Positions 1 to 13,142 of a stretch of 64,000 nucleotides of DNA are shown in pieces (position 1 is the stretch's first letter; every line of letters starts with the position of its first letter). The stretch comes from Cladorhizidae sp. MBARI D1340-BT2 (taxonomy: Eukaryota; Porifera; Demospongiae; Poecilosclerida; Cladorhizidae). Location of the stretch: contig JAQNBH010000006.1 in assembly GCA_028752905.1 (NCBI GenBank), positions 31,099,447 to 31,163,446 of the forward strand, read 5' to 3'. The translations under genes and the position numbers were made by a program. The notes below the pieces were generated by a model. The model was not told the DNA's origin, did no database searches, and worked only from the letters and a program-made list of their open reading frames with translations.

Positions 1-1943
<1,943 letters not shown>

Positions 1944-1944
1944 A

Positions 1945-3780
1945 AGTTGGTAGCAGTCGTTCACATTCCATACCAGTTTGATGCATTGGGTGGGATCAGC
2001 AATGATGAAGATATTGGAGAACTTAGTACAAGCTTTAATGTAGATAATTAATAATAGAGATCTAATGATACTTCCTTGGGGCAGTCCGAGAGAGACACAG
2101 TAGGTACCAGAAGACAGATATGTCCTAAACCAGTTCCATATGTCTCTAGTAATTACAATACAGGACTACTTGAATAGAAGTTCACCATGGGGGACACTAT
2201 AAAAAGCCTCAGTAGATGGTTCAACTTTTGAGTTCTGTTAGCCATTACAATAAATAGTTAGTTCTCATGAATAGCAACAGCAGTTGAAGGGTGAAACTAT
2301 TTTTCTGCAATCTGGTTTTGATTGAACAAGTAGCAAAGCTGATTATCTTGTCATAGACCAGTTTCTCTATAATTTTAGAGACGAGCTATTGGTCTGTAGT
2401 TGGCGCCCAAGGGCTTAATCCCTGATTTATAAATTGGAATAATGTTGTGTATGTACCAATCAGCTGCAATGTACTGGTCCATGATGCTCAGTGAGAACAG
2501 ATTTTATAGACAGCCAAAGCAGTGTAGTCTTGGATGCATTTCATAAATTTCTTTACCTTGGTTTTGGTCAAGTTTTACTAAGGATATCCATACACTTCCT
2601 CTGCAGAGATGGTAAAGGTGGCCTGGATTTCTGAGAAAATAGGCATGAGTACTGCTGTGGAAGGATGAGCGGGCTCCTAGTGAAAACAGAATTGAAGCAG
2701 CTGTTCTGCAGACTGTCCCTTTCATAGCGAGTAGAGGTAGTTGCAGAGCTATGATCGGAATGTGTATACTATGTTTATTCTGGCTATGCTGTTAATGCAG
2801 TTGTCTTTCATGATATTCTTTATGCTTCGAACATTTGGATCTGAAGTTGGTGGGTTAAGGAGAGTAATTGCTCATATATAGTTGGAGATGGAAGGAGTCC
2901 TCCTGTAATACTATCATATGTATATTCTGGCTGGGTTGTTAATGCAGTTGTCTTTCACAATATTCATATGATCTTTTTACTTTGGACATTTGGAACTGAA
3001 GTTGGTGGGTCATGGAGAGTAGTATTTGCTCATAGTTGGAGGTAGAAGAAGCCATCCTGTACTTTGTTCTGCTTGAGTGAATGCAGTTGAGAGAATACTT
3101 TATTATTGGAGAAAAATATTTCGGTCACTGGTGACGATTTTTTTTTACTGACACAGTATTGGTGATTACTGGTTTTAGTGCTAAGCATACATATTCTGTA
3201 TCATTTAGAGAAAGTAAGTGGGTGAAAATAAAAAATCAAATAGAAGTCATTTAGGCCATCCATGTCAGCTTTAGAGAGAGAGATAAAAAAATATTGCATG
3301 ATGAGGTTGTGTGGGAATGGCAGTAGTTATAAATGAGGTAACTTGAATTGATCCAACTTGACCAGAAAGTGGAATAAAGGATGAGCTCAGCATGGTTTGG
3401 TAATGACAAAATCAAGGATGTTGCCAGTTTGAGTAGGGCTAGTTATAAACAGATGCAGTGTACAGTTAAAGACTGAGGTCACAGAACATCGAAGAATTCA
3501 TGGACGAATTGGTAAGTGAGGCTCAGTTGATATCAGTGAAGTTAAAGTGATACATTATTATTACTTTGCCCATAGCGCAAGTTTCTTTCAGATAAGAGAA
3601 CTGGCCAAGGTGATATGAATTAGGAGGCACATAGCTACTGTATTCAGTAAGATGATTAGATTTAGGTCAAAATAGTTGTAAAGAATTGGTGCAAGAAGGT
3701 AATATGATGATCCTAGATCCCAATAAGACACGCACACACTTCTCTGATAAAAATTAAGAGCATGTAACACTACTGAGGCT
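1945..3780 (-). pseudogene. Decayed LINE retrotransposon (endonuclease + reverse transcriptase)
   Basis: Read on the minus strand in shifting frames, this is a non-LTR retrotransposon ORF2. Near 3525-3546 it reads FNFTDIN, which matches the endonuclease GDFNxPDIxW motif. Near 3394-3419 it reads ILDFVITKP, the usual end of the endonuclease domain. Near 2378-2402 it reads NYRPIARL, the reverse transcriptase NYRPISLL motif, preceded by IIPIYKSG. Near 2068-2085 it reads LPQGSI (family: VPQGSILGPLLF). The catalytic FADD motif appears as IIADPT near 2005-2020, so it is damaged. Stops and frameshifts are frequent, and the TTA microsatellite sits exactly at its downstream edge. The type suggests a CR1/L2/jockey-like LINE, but the clade is not resolved. 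Confidence 0.72.
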
Positions 3781-4149
3781 GGCGGGGCAAGTGGTGCACA
3801 CTTATCTGCTAATTAAGCAGGATCTGAGAGCAGGCTGGGTAATGCCGTACTGAAGTTGTTATCTTACCGAGTTGAACTACTGGAAGATGGATAGTTTATG
3901 TAGTTCAATTGGTATTTTAGTTGGATAATATTTTCTTGTATGGCCCGCATTTAAATCAGACCCTTCAACTTGCTAAATACCAAGACAATTGATTTTTTCA
4001 CGAGTGCCGGCATTCAAGCTGGCCACAAAACAAGCTATAAATTTGATAGTGGATTTAATACAATATCTACTCTTCTTTTCAAATATATCTACTTCAGTTC
4101 ATTAAAAATGACTTTTGTTACATAACTTTCACGTAACATCTACATTCAC
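3781..4149. other. No feature recognised
   Basis: AT-rich sequence between the LINE remnant and the GTPase copy; I see no coding or repeat signal. A possible 3' splice site (cattcacag) ends at about 4151. Confidence 0.5.
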
Positions 4150-4151
4150 AG

Positions 4152-5530
4152 GGAGGACCAAGCTTGGGCTAGAAAGAAGAGAAAGCTCCCAGTTACCCTG
4201 ATCACGGGTTTCCTTGGAGCTGAAAGAACCACTCTCCTCGAATATGATGCTTTCTAACAAGCAGAATTTGAGGGTTGCAGATGCTGTGAATGATTTCGCC
4301 TCTATCAACTTAGACCGTCAGATAGTAAAGAGGAACCAAAGCCAAGATTCAGTGGTAGATTTATCAATGGCTGCCTCTGCTGTTCAATTTCGGGTAAGTT
4401 TCAAACAGCAGTTTGGAATCTGTTGCAGGATGTTGATATAGGGAAGTTTGATTATTTCCTCATCGAGAGTAGTGGAATGACAATCCCTTGGCCACTATAG
4501 CTACTCTAGAGCAGGAATATATGGGAGGATGTACCGAATCCTCCTTGATGCTGTAGTGACTGTTGTGAACACCTAAGCTCTTGTAGCCAAATTTAAGAGT
4601 GGTGAAACATACCCCGCTGCAGCTGATAGCCAACTCCAATATGCTGATGTCATAGTCATGAACAAGAAAGAACACGTTTCCGAGTCAAAGCCTGGCAAAG
4701 CATTTGAATTTATGTCTGGTTATGTCCTGGGTTGTCGGATTTACCCATGCATGAAGTGTGCTATTCCTCTGCATTACCTAATGCTGGTGAGTAGGGTATC
4801 CAAGTTCACTGTGGTGTCTTATGAAGTGGCCAGCGCTGTTTATACCTGGAGGGCGGAAGTATGAGCCAGGAGAGACAAAAGAGGGTTAAAGGAAGCATGC
4901 AGGAAGGTAAAGAAGCAGGCCACATCTCGAAGAATAATTTCTCATCTTTAATTTACGAGAGCAGTGTTCTTTTCAGCTTGAAAGTTTCCAAGCTATTTTA
5001 GGGAGGAAGTTCCCAAATGAAGCTTCATGCATGAAAGGAATGCTGTAGTTTGTGGAGGAAAGGAATTGCTTATACAAATTTCATGTGAGTGGTCGTTGGC
5101 GATATGAGATCACACCGCAAACTAATGCACAAGACAGCTTGGTTGGTTCATGTTTAGTGCAGCTTATTTCAGGGTTGGAGATGAGAGCACTCTTGGGTAG
5201 TTGTTTGGCCAAGGAAGGTGAAGAAAACAATTTCCAAACTGAACAGTCTACGCCTCTTTTCCGTCATGCAGAGCATCATTGAAAATGACCTTAGATTTGA
5301 GCTGATTCATCCGCTGAAGGAGATCGTCTCGGATACATGTCCCTGGCCTCCCATTTTAGATGATTGGAATGACTTTAGTGTCACTGGTGTGTATGAGTGT
5401 ATAATTTCAGTTGACGAAGTAAGTATTGTACATGGCATAGACTTCAACAAGATGAACTCGGACCTTGCTAAGCACGTGAACTGCTCCAGTGGTCCTGTGT
5501 GTCTTTTTCCTGTGGTCCTTCCAAACTGAG
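4152..5530 (+). pseudogene. Decayed CobW/G3E-family GTPase copy
   Basis: Pieces of one protein follow in family order but in different frames. Near 4190 it reads KLPVTLITGFLGAERTTLL, which is the CobW start and P-loop. The Walker A core is expected to be GAGKTT; here it is GAERTT, so the nucleotide-binding lysine is lost. Next come NKQNLRVADAVNDF (4255), GCLCCSI (4372, the conserved GCICCS motif in another frame), FDYFLIESSGM (4450), ADVIVMNKKE (4643; the NKxD guanine motif appears as NKKE) and YPCMKCAIPLHYLM (4742). Weaker C-terminal similarity (SSLIYESS near 4940, and IVHGIDFNKM near 5426) continues to about 5530. CobW proteins are GTP-dependent metallochaperones. At least three frameshifts and several stops make this non-functional. 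It may keep an intron, since a gtaagt follows 4393, so it is a duplicated or degraded copy rather than clearly processed. Confidence 0.75.
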
Positions 5531-5800
5531 TCCAAATCTGCAGGCATGTTGTCGGCGAAGGGATGTCATTCCAGCCTCTATTTACCATTGCCTCTGAGAT
5601 GTCCAAGAGCTCATTAAGGACTACTACCTAACTGTTGGCTACTGCAGTTGTGGAACATAATAATTCTGCTTTGCCTTGTACAGTCTTCTCTTCACCATTT
5701 GCACCTAGCTTTCCTTTCAGGCATGAAATCACTTGTCTTGAAATGAAATAACTCCATTAATTGAGCATTATATGAATGTCGGACGTACTTAATAATATTT

Positions 5801-5896
5801 ATCTCGGTGTTTTGGGGGCATGAAATGTAGCTAGCTCCAATAGTGTTTATCTCGGTGTTTTGGGGGCATGAAATGTAGCTAGCTCCAATAGTGTTT
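5801..5896. repeat. 48-bp tandem duplication
   Basis: Two head-to-tail copies of a 48-bp unit (5801-5848 and 5849-5896), identical by eye, so this is a recent slippage or duplication event. It starts atctcggtgttttggg. Confidence 0.93.
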
Positions 5897-6680
5897 TGCT
5901 AATGTGATTATTATTCAGCACCAACCACCAAATGTCAATCTTATTCCTTAAACCATTGCACTGCTCTCACCTGTAGATTTTTGCTGAGCATAGTTTGGAA
6001 AGAGCTGCTCGTTGGTACACATTTGTGGTTTGCCAAAAAAAAGAGTCAGCCCTTTGAAGCTGGTAATTACGGCGTTGTTGTTGGGTGCTCTCAGCTGGTT
6101 TTCTTCTAATTATCACCTCAGATAACTTTACCAACCAATATATGCGGACTACAACCTTCAAAGTATTGTATGTTCTGAAAGAGAAAAACTTCGGCAGTTT
6201 GACCAAGCTACAAATTGGAAACTGGACAATCCAATGGCACTTCTGAGGTGAGTTTGAAGTTTTAGGTAGAACAACAACACCTACGTAGTGTCCCTAAGCC
6301 CGAACTGGACAATGCTGAGAGGCCTAAAGGCATGGCCACATCACCCTTTTGGATGATACTGTTTTCACCTGAAATATTGATGTACGATTATGTACACATA
6401 GCTAGGTAAAAGCACTGATAGCTAGCTCTAGTTTAGAACTTTAATTAAATATTGTTATACCTTTCTTGCATGTTTTTGTCTCTTATAAACCTATAGCATG
6501 ACATGACCTTACAGCTGTAGAAAACCTTGTACTTCACCACCTCTATATTAATAATATTAGCTCTGGAGAGTCACTCATTTTTGGGTGGCATTTATGTTGC
6601 CTGGTTGCTTTTGTAGCCATTGATTAGAGATGATCAACATCAACTTGCCTAAGGCTGGTGATTCATTACAATGATCTTCT
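5897..6680. other. No feature recognised
   Basis: AT-rich, short open stretches only, no motif or family resemblance seen. The same holds for 5531-5800. Confidence 0.5.
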
Positions 6681-6682
6681 CG

Positions 6683-6870
6683 GTAATTAACTTGGAAATT
6701 TACTCTCTCGACATTTTGACTAGATGCTCTAGCCTTCATCAGGCTATTAGTACTCAGCCAACTCTCAGTTGACAGTGTAGTCTTTCTCGATGATCGACTT
6801 AAATTTACTCACTCAATGTTTATGCTATAGATGCTCTATTTTTGATCAGGAATAATGAATAATTATTACA
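6683..6870. repeat. Partial copy of a foldback MITE family
   Basis: It contains words such as aatttactc, tctcgac, agatgctctagcc and tcatcagg, in both orientations. These also occur in the better preserved palindrome at 33361-33540. The copy is diverged and its borders are unclear. Confidence 0.5.
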
Positions 6871-8470
6871 AGAAAACAATCTTTTCCAACCAACTGCTAA
6901 GAAAGAAGGGAACAAAAAATCTATATAGCCACATACAGTTTGATGACCCAGTAACATTTAAATCATCATGCTAAATGTATCAAACTGGTGAGCATAGTTT
7001 TCAGCATTAAAAGCACACACGGTTAAATGTGCTATTTGTCTTTGCTGCTTGAGGGAAGTGCTAGTGCATTTGCTGCTCGGTGCAAACCTACCAACTTAAG
7101 CTGGCTTCACCCTACACAGCTGGACCAGAGCCTAGCAACCCTTCCGGGACAGAGCCACCCATGGATGGCCAATGGATATCTAATTGTTTTGGCTAATTGC
7201 AAATCAAAAAACAATCATTGTCACGCACACCAAAAGCATATCGAGTCTGGTCAGCACAAGTGGTGTAGCTAGCATCTTCAAAGTTAGCTAATTGGGCAGG
7301 GTTATTATAAAATATACAATCACCAGTGCCTCACTCTAACTACATGTTGGTTGTATACTCATACATGAACCTTCCCCAGTCAAACTTAGGATCCTTGCAA
7401 TGGGGTGGAGGTGGCATGATAAATCCAGAGCTATCAAACTCACATTCTGAGTATTCCTTGTCAGACATTTACAAGAATGCAAGTGCTTGCAACCTGTTGG
7501 CACGCACCTAGGGACAGCACAATATAAAATATCCACTGCCAGTATTCACCAGTGTTTCCAGTTCCATGTGTTGAGTGGTCGAAATGGAGTGAAACTTTAT
7601 CCTTCATTCTCATGCTCTGAAGTCTTTTCATGAGTGAACAAGCGAGATCCAATTTCCACTCCCTGTATGCCTTACTCCCCACACACACAATACCCTGAAA
7701 AAAACATACCCATATATCAACTAATTTAGTAATAATGCCTTCATGACGGTGTAATTGATGTCATAGTCAATGTCGTATTAGCACCACTTTAAAGATTTTC
7801 CATCTTCACATGATGTCATGCATGTGGATCTTGCCCTAGCCTAGCATACAGTCACCATTGATTCTCCCATGCCCTAATCTCAATCACTTTTTTTCCTTGC
7901 CCTTGCACTAGGCTCTTGGTAACGTCATACCTTTGCCGTCTACGAAGGTCAAATTTCTTGATGCTTAATCTTGGCTCTGACTACATGACTGGGAGAGCAT
8001 GAACTCTGAGGCTACTATGTCCCTCATGCATGTTGACTGTTGAGGATAAGCTTTCTCTCGAGCAGCTATTTCCAGAAATCTGGTGATAGGATAGTATAAT
8101 GAGGAATATGTGGGATGTGCTCGGTTAATATGTGTGCTAGGCCCTCTGCTTTGTGACTCTGCTTCCATTAGTCTCTTGAGTGGGAATCCTCACATGTGCC
8201 AGATTAACACTAGACCTCCGTTGGCCGGCAAATTAACTACTAGTTTGATGACCCGCTGCACTACTGTGACTGACTTAGTTTATTTACAGGAGTTGTAGAC
8301 ATTACCTGCGATATTTTGGGACTTAGTTCTCAATCTCTCATCCCTTCATCATCAAAATCACTGGCTCTCCTGACACACACCATACCATCGCCACTATGAC
8401 CACCACTAGATAAGCTGGTTAAATAGTCAACTATGTGTTGCTTTGTGGACTTCTAACTAACACACAAAGA
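6871..8470. other. No feature recognised
   Basis: About 1.6 kb without a convincing gene. Open stretches of 60-80 codons on both strands resemble no family I know and lack paired splice signals that would join them. Confidence 0.5.
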
Positions 8471-8490
8471 ACAACGTGCTCTCTAACTAT

Positions 8491-8650
8491 GCACACACAC
8501 AGCACTACAGACACACCAACCCACACCACATACATACATATATATATAATCCACAATCACACTCACTCACACACACACACATTCACTCACTGACACACAC
8601 ACACATATTGCCACACAATACACACATACATATGCACATGGAGAGACACT
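8491..8650. repeat. CA-rich microsatellite tract
   Basis: Interrupted ACAC, ACATAC and CTCACACAC runs, with a short TATATA core near 8538-8548. The open frame through it (Thr/His/Tyr-rich) is a repeat artefact. Confidence 0.88.
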
Positions 8651-8940
8651 ATAACGGCTGACCATAAGAAGCCGTCTGGCTGTGGCCTTATGTATAGCCA
8701 ACCCATTATTAGCTACATATTATCTGCATCTTCACCACACACTATAGCAGAAAAATTCTATCCCTTTGCTGTATTTTCAGCATTGAAATGGTAAATGGTC
8801 TGCAATTTGTTTCCTGATAGAGCTAGCTATTATCAGATCCAATGCCCAATCACCAGCATACCAGTCTTTTCACCGGATTCAATTCCCAATAACCAATACA
8901 CAAATCTTTTCACCAGATCCAATGCCTGAGGCATCAGAAA

Positions 8941-9060
8941 TGCCCCCTAGCCCTAGATTTAGCCTTAGTCCTGGCCTTAGTCGGTCCCAGCCCTAGCCCA
9001 AGACTTAGCCCTAGCAAAATGCCTATCCCTAGGCCTAGCCTAGCATACCAGTCTCTTTTT
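8941..9060. repeat. Degenerate CCCTAG repeat
   Basis: Irregular runs of ccctagccctag, cttagtcctgg and cctagcc. The same motif appears briefly at 23275-23287 and 49443-49461, and in complementary form in the arrays at 37178 and 49176. It resembles a simple-satellite family of this genome, not a true TTAGGG telomere. Confidence 0.7.
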
Positions 9061-9418
9061 ATCTCTTGCAGACTAGGGACTAGTGCAATAAAGACTCACA
9101 GCAATCGATGGCCTGCCATCAATTGGTCAGAAAAATTGTAATGAGCTTTCGTACGGTTACCAGAAGTCTACTCAAGATAAATGTATAAGATACATATAAT
9201 TATATACATCTTCAGGTATTTATCAAGCCCCAAGGTAGCAAGCACCAAATATGCTCTTGTCATCCCTCTGGGGTTAGGGTAGGCACATGTAGCAAGCACT
9301 GAGGAGATAGACTGTAACAAAATCATATGTGGAGCCGACAAGAAGGAGAGCGATGGCATTCCAATTACATGCTTGGATGTAGCTGAAGTCAAGGAGTTGG
9401 AAGTTGTTAGAGTATTCA

Positions 9419-9720
9419 AGCATCACGAACAACAATAGCTAAAGCAGCTGAAGAACAACACATTCAGCACATCCCCACCTGGAACTAGCTCTAACTAAGC
9501 AGAGGCAGAAGCTTGAGAGAAAAACAGAGAGAACATACCTAGAGCTAGCTCTAACATTGCTAGTATCACGAACAATAATAGTTAAAGCAGAGCGAGCAGC
9601 TGGAGAGCAACACAGTCAGAACATCCTGACCTAGAGGTATCTCTAACTAACCAGTGGCAGTAATGGAGAGAAACACAGACAGCACATCCTCACCTAGAGC
9701 TAGCTCTAACATGCCAACAT
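9419..9720. repeat. Degenerate repeat, about 120-bp unit, 2-3 copies
   Basis: Shared order in each unit: atcacgaacaa, tagctaaagcag, gagcaacaca, cagcacatcc, acctagagctagctctaac. Copies differ by many changes. A related word set (aaatcctcacctagggctaac) recurs at 40430-40510 and 59270-59340. Confidence 0.65.
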
Positions 9721-9987
9721 CATTTCAAGTAATCTCAGTAAAATAAATAACATGGACGTGCATTATTTATATTTGTAGGTGCAAATTCCATGATGCAAGT
9801 GTCAATCTGCTTTTTTGCTGGGGAGGAGGGGGGGGAAGGAGGTGGAAGTTTAAGCTTCCTTGATGCTGCCTACATAGTTTACAATATGTATCATATATTT
9901 GGTGTTTTTGAATAGAGCACACCATTGGATATTGGTCTGTTGCATTGTTGTGTGCATTCTCATCAGTGTAACTCCGTTAGGTAATAT

Positions 9988-10180
9988 CACATATTGTAAA
10001 TATATATCACATCTTCAGGCAGGTATTGTAAATATATATCACATCTTCAGGCAGGTATTGTAAATATATATCTCATCTTCAGGCAGGTATTGCAGGCAGG
10101 TATTATAAATATACATGTATATCACATCTTCAGGCAGGTATTGTACACATTTTCAGGCAGGTATTGTAAATATATACCAC
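9988..10180. repeat. 32-bp tandem repeat
   Basis: About five copies of a 32-bp unit carrying cttcaggcaggtattg followed by an AT run (taaatatatat). The first copies are near-identical, the later ones truncated or interrupted. Confidence 0.88.
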
Positions 10181-10726
10181 AACTTGATGTATGGACGTGT
10201 CTGTTGAGGGCAGACCCATCAATATGGACCATGGATGACCTTTAGGCATTAATACATAGAGTACTGAGGGAATATTACCAAGTTATGTCGCACCAAACAG
10301 ACTTAGATATTATAATATGTGGGCCTACCCAGTTATAGTATATGGAACTTTGCTGAGTGTATGAAAAAATGTGTGACATCCTGTTTCCTGGTAAGTCAGG
10401 GTATAAGAACCCTGACTGACTGAGATTCAGGAGCTTTGCCTTGTCTTGTAATTGCAACCTTGTGTCTTCATTAATAATCTAAATTCTCTGATTGCAAGAT
10501 ACGGGTGCTATTTACATAAGCATAGCTCTGGTAGCAGCAATATATACCATCACTTGAGGGTTAGAATGGACTAATTAGTGGGAAACAGCCCAGGTCACTT
10601 GGAAACCTTGGAGCTTGTGAAACCAGACCCAACTCTAGGTTATATTTTGTTTTGTGTAACCACTGAGTGTATTTTCCTTCGGGAACGTGTATTTTTAATT
10701 GTATTGTTATGGCTCTTCCTCTGTGA
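10181..10726. other. 5' flank of the LTR element; LTR not resolved
   Basis: This lies where a 5' LTR and primer binding site would be expected. There is a TATA-like gggtataagaa at about 10397 and a short palindrome (gtcaggg ... ccctgac). I could not align it convincingly with the 3' LTR that starts at 13731, so the 5' LTR is either truncated, strongly diverged or missing. A tggtagcagcaat near 10528 could be read as a primer binding site, without proof. Confidence 0.35.
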
Positions 10727-11296
10727 TGTGGATTTAACCGACCCCCTCGAGACCACTACCTCATTGAGGGCTGTGTACCTCCCTTGGAACCAGGCGAATG
10801 CAGCGAGGATGATGAGCCAGGGAGCAGCATCACAAGGGATGGAGACCCTCCTCCACTCAGAGGACAAATGAATCGATTCATGGGCCAATGGGCGGAGATG
10901 GAGCAGGCCAGATCACAAGACACCCTGGACCAGAGACACCCTCCACCAGTGATAGCTCTACCAGCGTTAGCTACACCCAAACTGACCTTACAAAAATTCG
11001 TTGAAGGATACCGGAAGAAGTTGTTTGACTTACCCTTCAGTCAAGACAAACCTGAAGAGTGGTTCCGAGACAGGAAACAAGCCTGTTCCCGATGGTTGGC
11101 TTCTAGTGGTAAGTCAGCCCAAGAATATATTTTAATTGAGCTTACTTTACAGAAACTTCCAAGGTGGCTAGAGAGCCGTATGCGCCAGATGGGGCCTGGA
11201 AGTTATGAAGAACTCAAGGAGGCAGTGCTGAGATCTCTCTGCACCTCACCAAGAGAGAAGGATGCAATTCCAAGGACAGAGGAAAAAGGAGGATGA
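10727..11296 (+). pseudogene. gag (capsid-like) of the LTR element
   Basis: Open frame of about 190 codons with no usable ATG at its beginning; the first in-frame ATG is near 10868. The N-terminus is acidic and proline-rich. The middle resembles a retrotransposon capsid (FVEGYRKKLFDLP, EWFRDRKQACSRWL, LTLQKLPRWLESRM, SYEELKEAVLRSL). Gag packs the RNA into particles in the cytoplasm. The frame ends in a stop at 11294-11296, and basic residues rich in R, E and P follow in other frames up to the zinc knuckle. The missing start and the frameshift downstream make it a pseudogene. Confidence 0.65.
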
Positions 11297-11452
11297 AGAA
11301 CCCCTCCCCGAGAACCCCAAGACAACAGAGGAGAACCCAGAGACAACAGAGGACGTTTCCCCTACCCCAGACTGTCTGAGCAAGGAAGACAACTCCCTGG
11401 TAACATTAACCCATGTAACATAAATATTCCTCAAGAGAGAGGGCCAAGATCA

Positions 11453-11830
11453 GTTGAATGTTACTGGTGTGGGAAATTAGGTCACATGCAGAGGGATTGT
11501 CGTATCAAAATAAAGAGAGGGAACTGTGCCCTCACTATGAGAAAGAAATTGCCTGAATGGAATAGGAGAGTGACCATTAACAACCAGTCAGTGATAGCTT
11601 TGTTAGACACTGGCTGCACAAAAAGTATTGTGCATCCCCGGTGCGTAGACCAGAAAGATTATCTTCCCTGGGAAATAGCTTATACTACAGCGAGTTCAGC
11701 TTGAAACCATTTCCCAGCAGCCAAGATAACCCTTCAGGTAGATGGACATGAGAAGGTAGTATTAGCAGTGGGTGTATCCGAGCACCTTATGTGTGATAAT
11801 TATGTTGATGGGGCATGATATTCCCTTATT
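11453..11830 (+). pseudogene. CCHC zinc knuckle and aspartic protease of the LTR element
   Basis: From about 11459 the frame reads CYWCGKLGHMQRDC, a complete CX2CX4HX4C nucleocapsid knuckle. At about 11594 it reads VIALLDTGCTKSIVHP, a retropepsin active site: the LDTG catalytic aspartate is present, with family form LLDTGAxxS. The frame then hits a stop at 11702. LAVGVSEHLMCD (11765) followed in the next frame by LMGHDIPLFKTYL (11802) is the usual C-terminal protease flap region (LLGxDxP). Protease would cut the polyprotein; this copy cannot be translated through. Confidence 0.8.
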
Positions 11831-12386
11831 TAAGACATACCTCCAGGAAGCACTGAATACAGACGCCGGGAAGAGGGACCTTGTCCCTCCTACTCTCCCT
11901 ACCCCTGAGCTGGGGCTGGCAATCCCTAAGCTGGGGCTGGCAACCACAAGGATCCAAAGCAAGCTTCGGACCCTAGAAGAGCAAGCCGAGGCCCGACAAC
12001 TCCACGAGGATGAGCCCATCATACAACCAGTACACTACCTGATGACAATGACAGTAAAATGGATGAGGAAAGCGTGAGCCTAGCCGAGACGGAAACACCT
12101 CCTACAGACGAGCTAGAGACCCCTCCCCCACCAGCACCAGAAGAAACAGGAGTGAGCCTAGGAAAGCCAGAAAGACCTCCAAAGGACCACCTAGTGACTC
12201 CCCCATCACCCGAAGCAGCAGAGCCCGGAGACTTGGACACCATCTCGCCGGAAGACTTTCGTGAGGAAACAGAAATGAGATCCTACCCTAAAGAGCGTAA
12301 GGGAAAACGTGAACCAAAAAGACAGTGTGTATTTTTGGAAGGATGGGTTATTAGTAAGGAAGCCCTACCAAGAATTTGGAAATAAC
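11831..12386 (+). pseudogene. Proline/acid-rich linker between protease and integrase
   Basis: Two overlapping frames carry the linker. One has TRIQSKLRTLEEQAEARQL (11942), the other is rich in E, P and T (ESVSLAETETPP near 12065). Linkers of this kind separate protease from the next pol domain. Near 12325 an EGW-like integrase lead-in begins. It has no catalytic motif of its own. Confidence 0.5.
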
Positions 12387-12720
12387 TTGATTATGGTGCC
12401 CAAATAAGCCAGAGCCAAGGTAATGAGGTTAGCTCACTCCTCTGTAGCAGCAGGTCACTTTGGCAGGGAAAGAAACATCCAACTTATCAGAGGTAGGATG
12501 GATTGGCCAGGTCTGGCCAGAGATGTGCATGAGCTGTGTCTGTCTTGCCCCATCTGCCAAAAAGCCAGCCCAGCTGTAGTACCTAAGGCACCCCTTCATC
12601 CATTACCTATTATTGATAAACCCTTTAGTCGCATAGCTATGGACGTATTTGGACCCCTTAAGAACTTCTGGTGGACACAAATACGTACTCATAGCTATGG
12701 ACTACACTACTAAATGGCCA
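12387..12720 (+). pseudogene. Integrase: H2C2 zinc domain and start of catalytic core
   Basis: From 12423 the frame reads RLAHSSVAAGHFGRERN, RMDWPGLARDVHEL and CLSCPICQKASP. This is a full HHCC zinc-binding domain (H near 12432 and 12453, CxxC near 12546). PFSRIAMDVFGPL follows, with the first catalytic Asp of the DDE triad. A frameshift near 12664 then leads to KYVLIAMDYTTKWP (12678). Here the domain is cut: the second Asp and the Glu are absent, and reverse transcriptase starts at once in another frame. Integrase inserts the cDNA into host DNA; this one cannot work. Confidence 0.85.
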
Positions 12721-13142
12721 GCTTAACCACCCTTGACCTAACCAAGGGGTACTATCAGGTCCCCATGGGGAGTAGTAGTAGAGAGAAGACTGCCTTTATT
12801 ACTCCCTATGGGAACAATTTACGACTATGCCCTTTGGATTGGGTTCGGCCCCCTCCACCTTTCAAAGGTTAATGGACCACATCTTGTCCGGGTTGGAAAC
12901 CTTTACTGCTGCATACCTAGATGACATTGTCATTTATAGTCAGTACTGGAAAGACCATTTACAACATGTGTCAGTAGTTTTAGGCAGAATAAGAGATGCA
13001 GGTCTCACAATAAAACAACAGAAATGTAAGTTGGTGTGAGCCATTGTGAGTATTTGGGACATTTAGTGGGTGGAGGACAAGTTAGACCATTGTCTTGCAA
13101 GGTTGAGGCCATCTGTACTTATACACCCCCTCAGACTAAAAG
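12721..13142 (+). pseudogene. Reverse transcriptase, N-terminal part deleted
   Basis: LTTLDLTKGYYQVPM (12722) is RT motif A of Ty3-type elements, with the first catalytic Asp. After a frameshift, PFGLGSAPSTFQRLMD (12829) and AYLDDIVIYS (12914; the YxDD box is intact) give motifs B and C. The tail GLTIKQQKCKLV ends in a stop near 13037, and the continuation lies in another frame (CEYLGHLVGGGQVRP). The fingers region that should precede motif A is missing, which is consistent with one deletion that removed the end of integrase and the start of RT. Confidence 0.87.

Noticed and set aside
8941..9060. Telomere-like CCCTAG tract
   Set aside because: Irregular units, short, interstitial, and similar tracts elsewhere in the window; not a telomere.
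10382..10430. gtcaggg ... ccctgactgactgag as the start of a 5' LTR
   Set aside because: Shares only about 15 bases with the 3' LTR start at 13731; the following sequence does not align.
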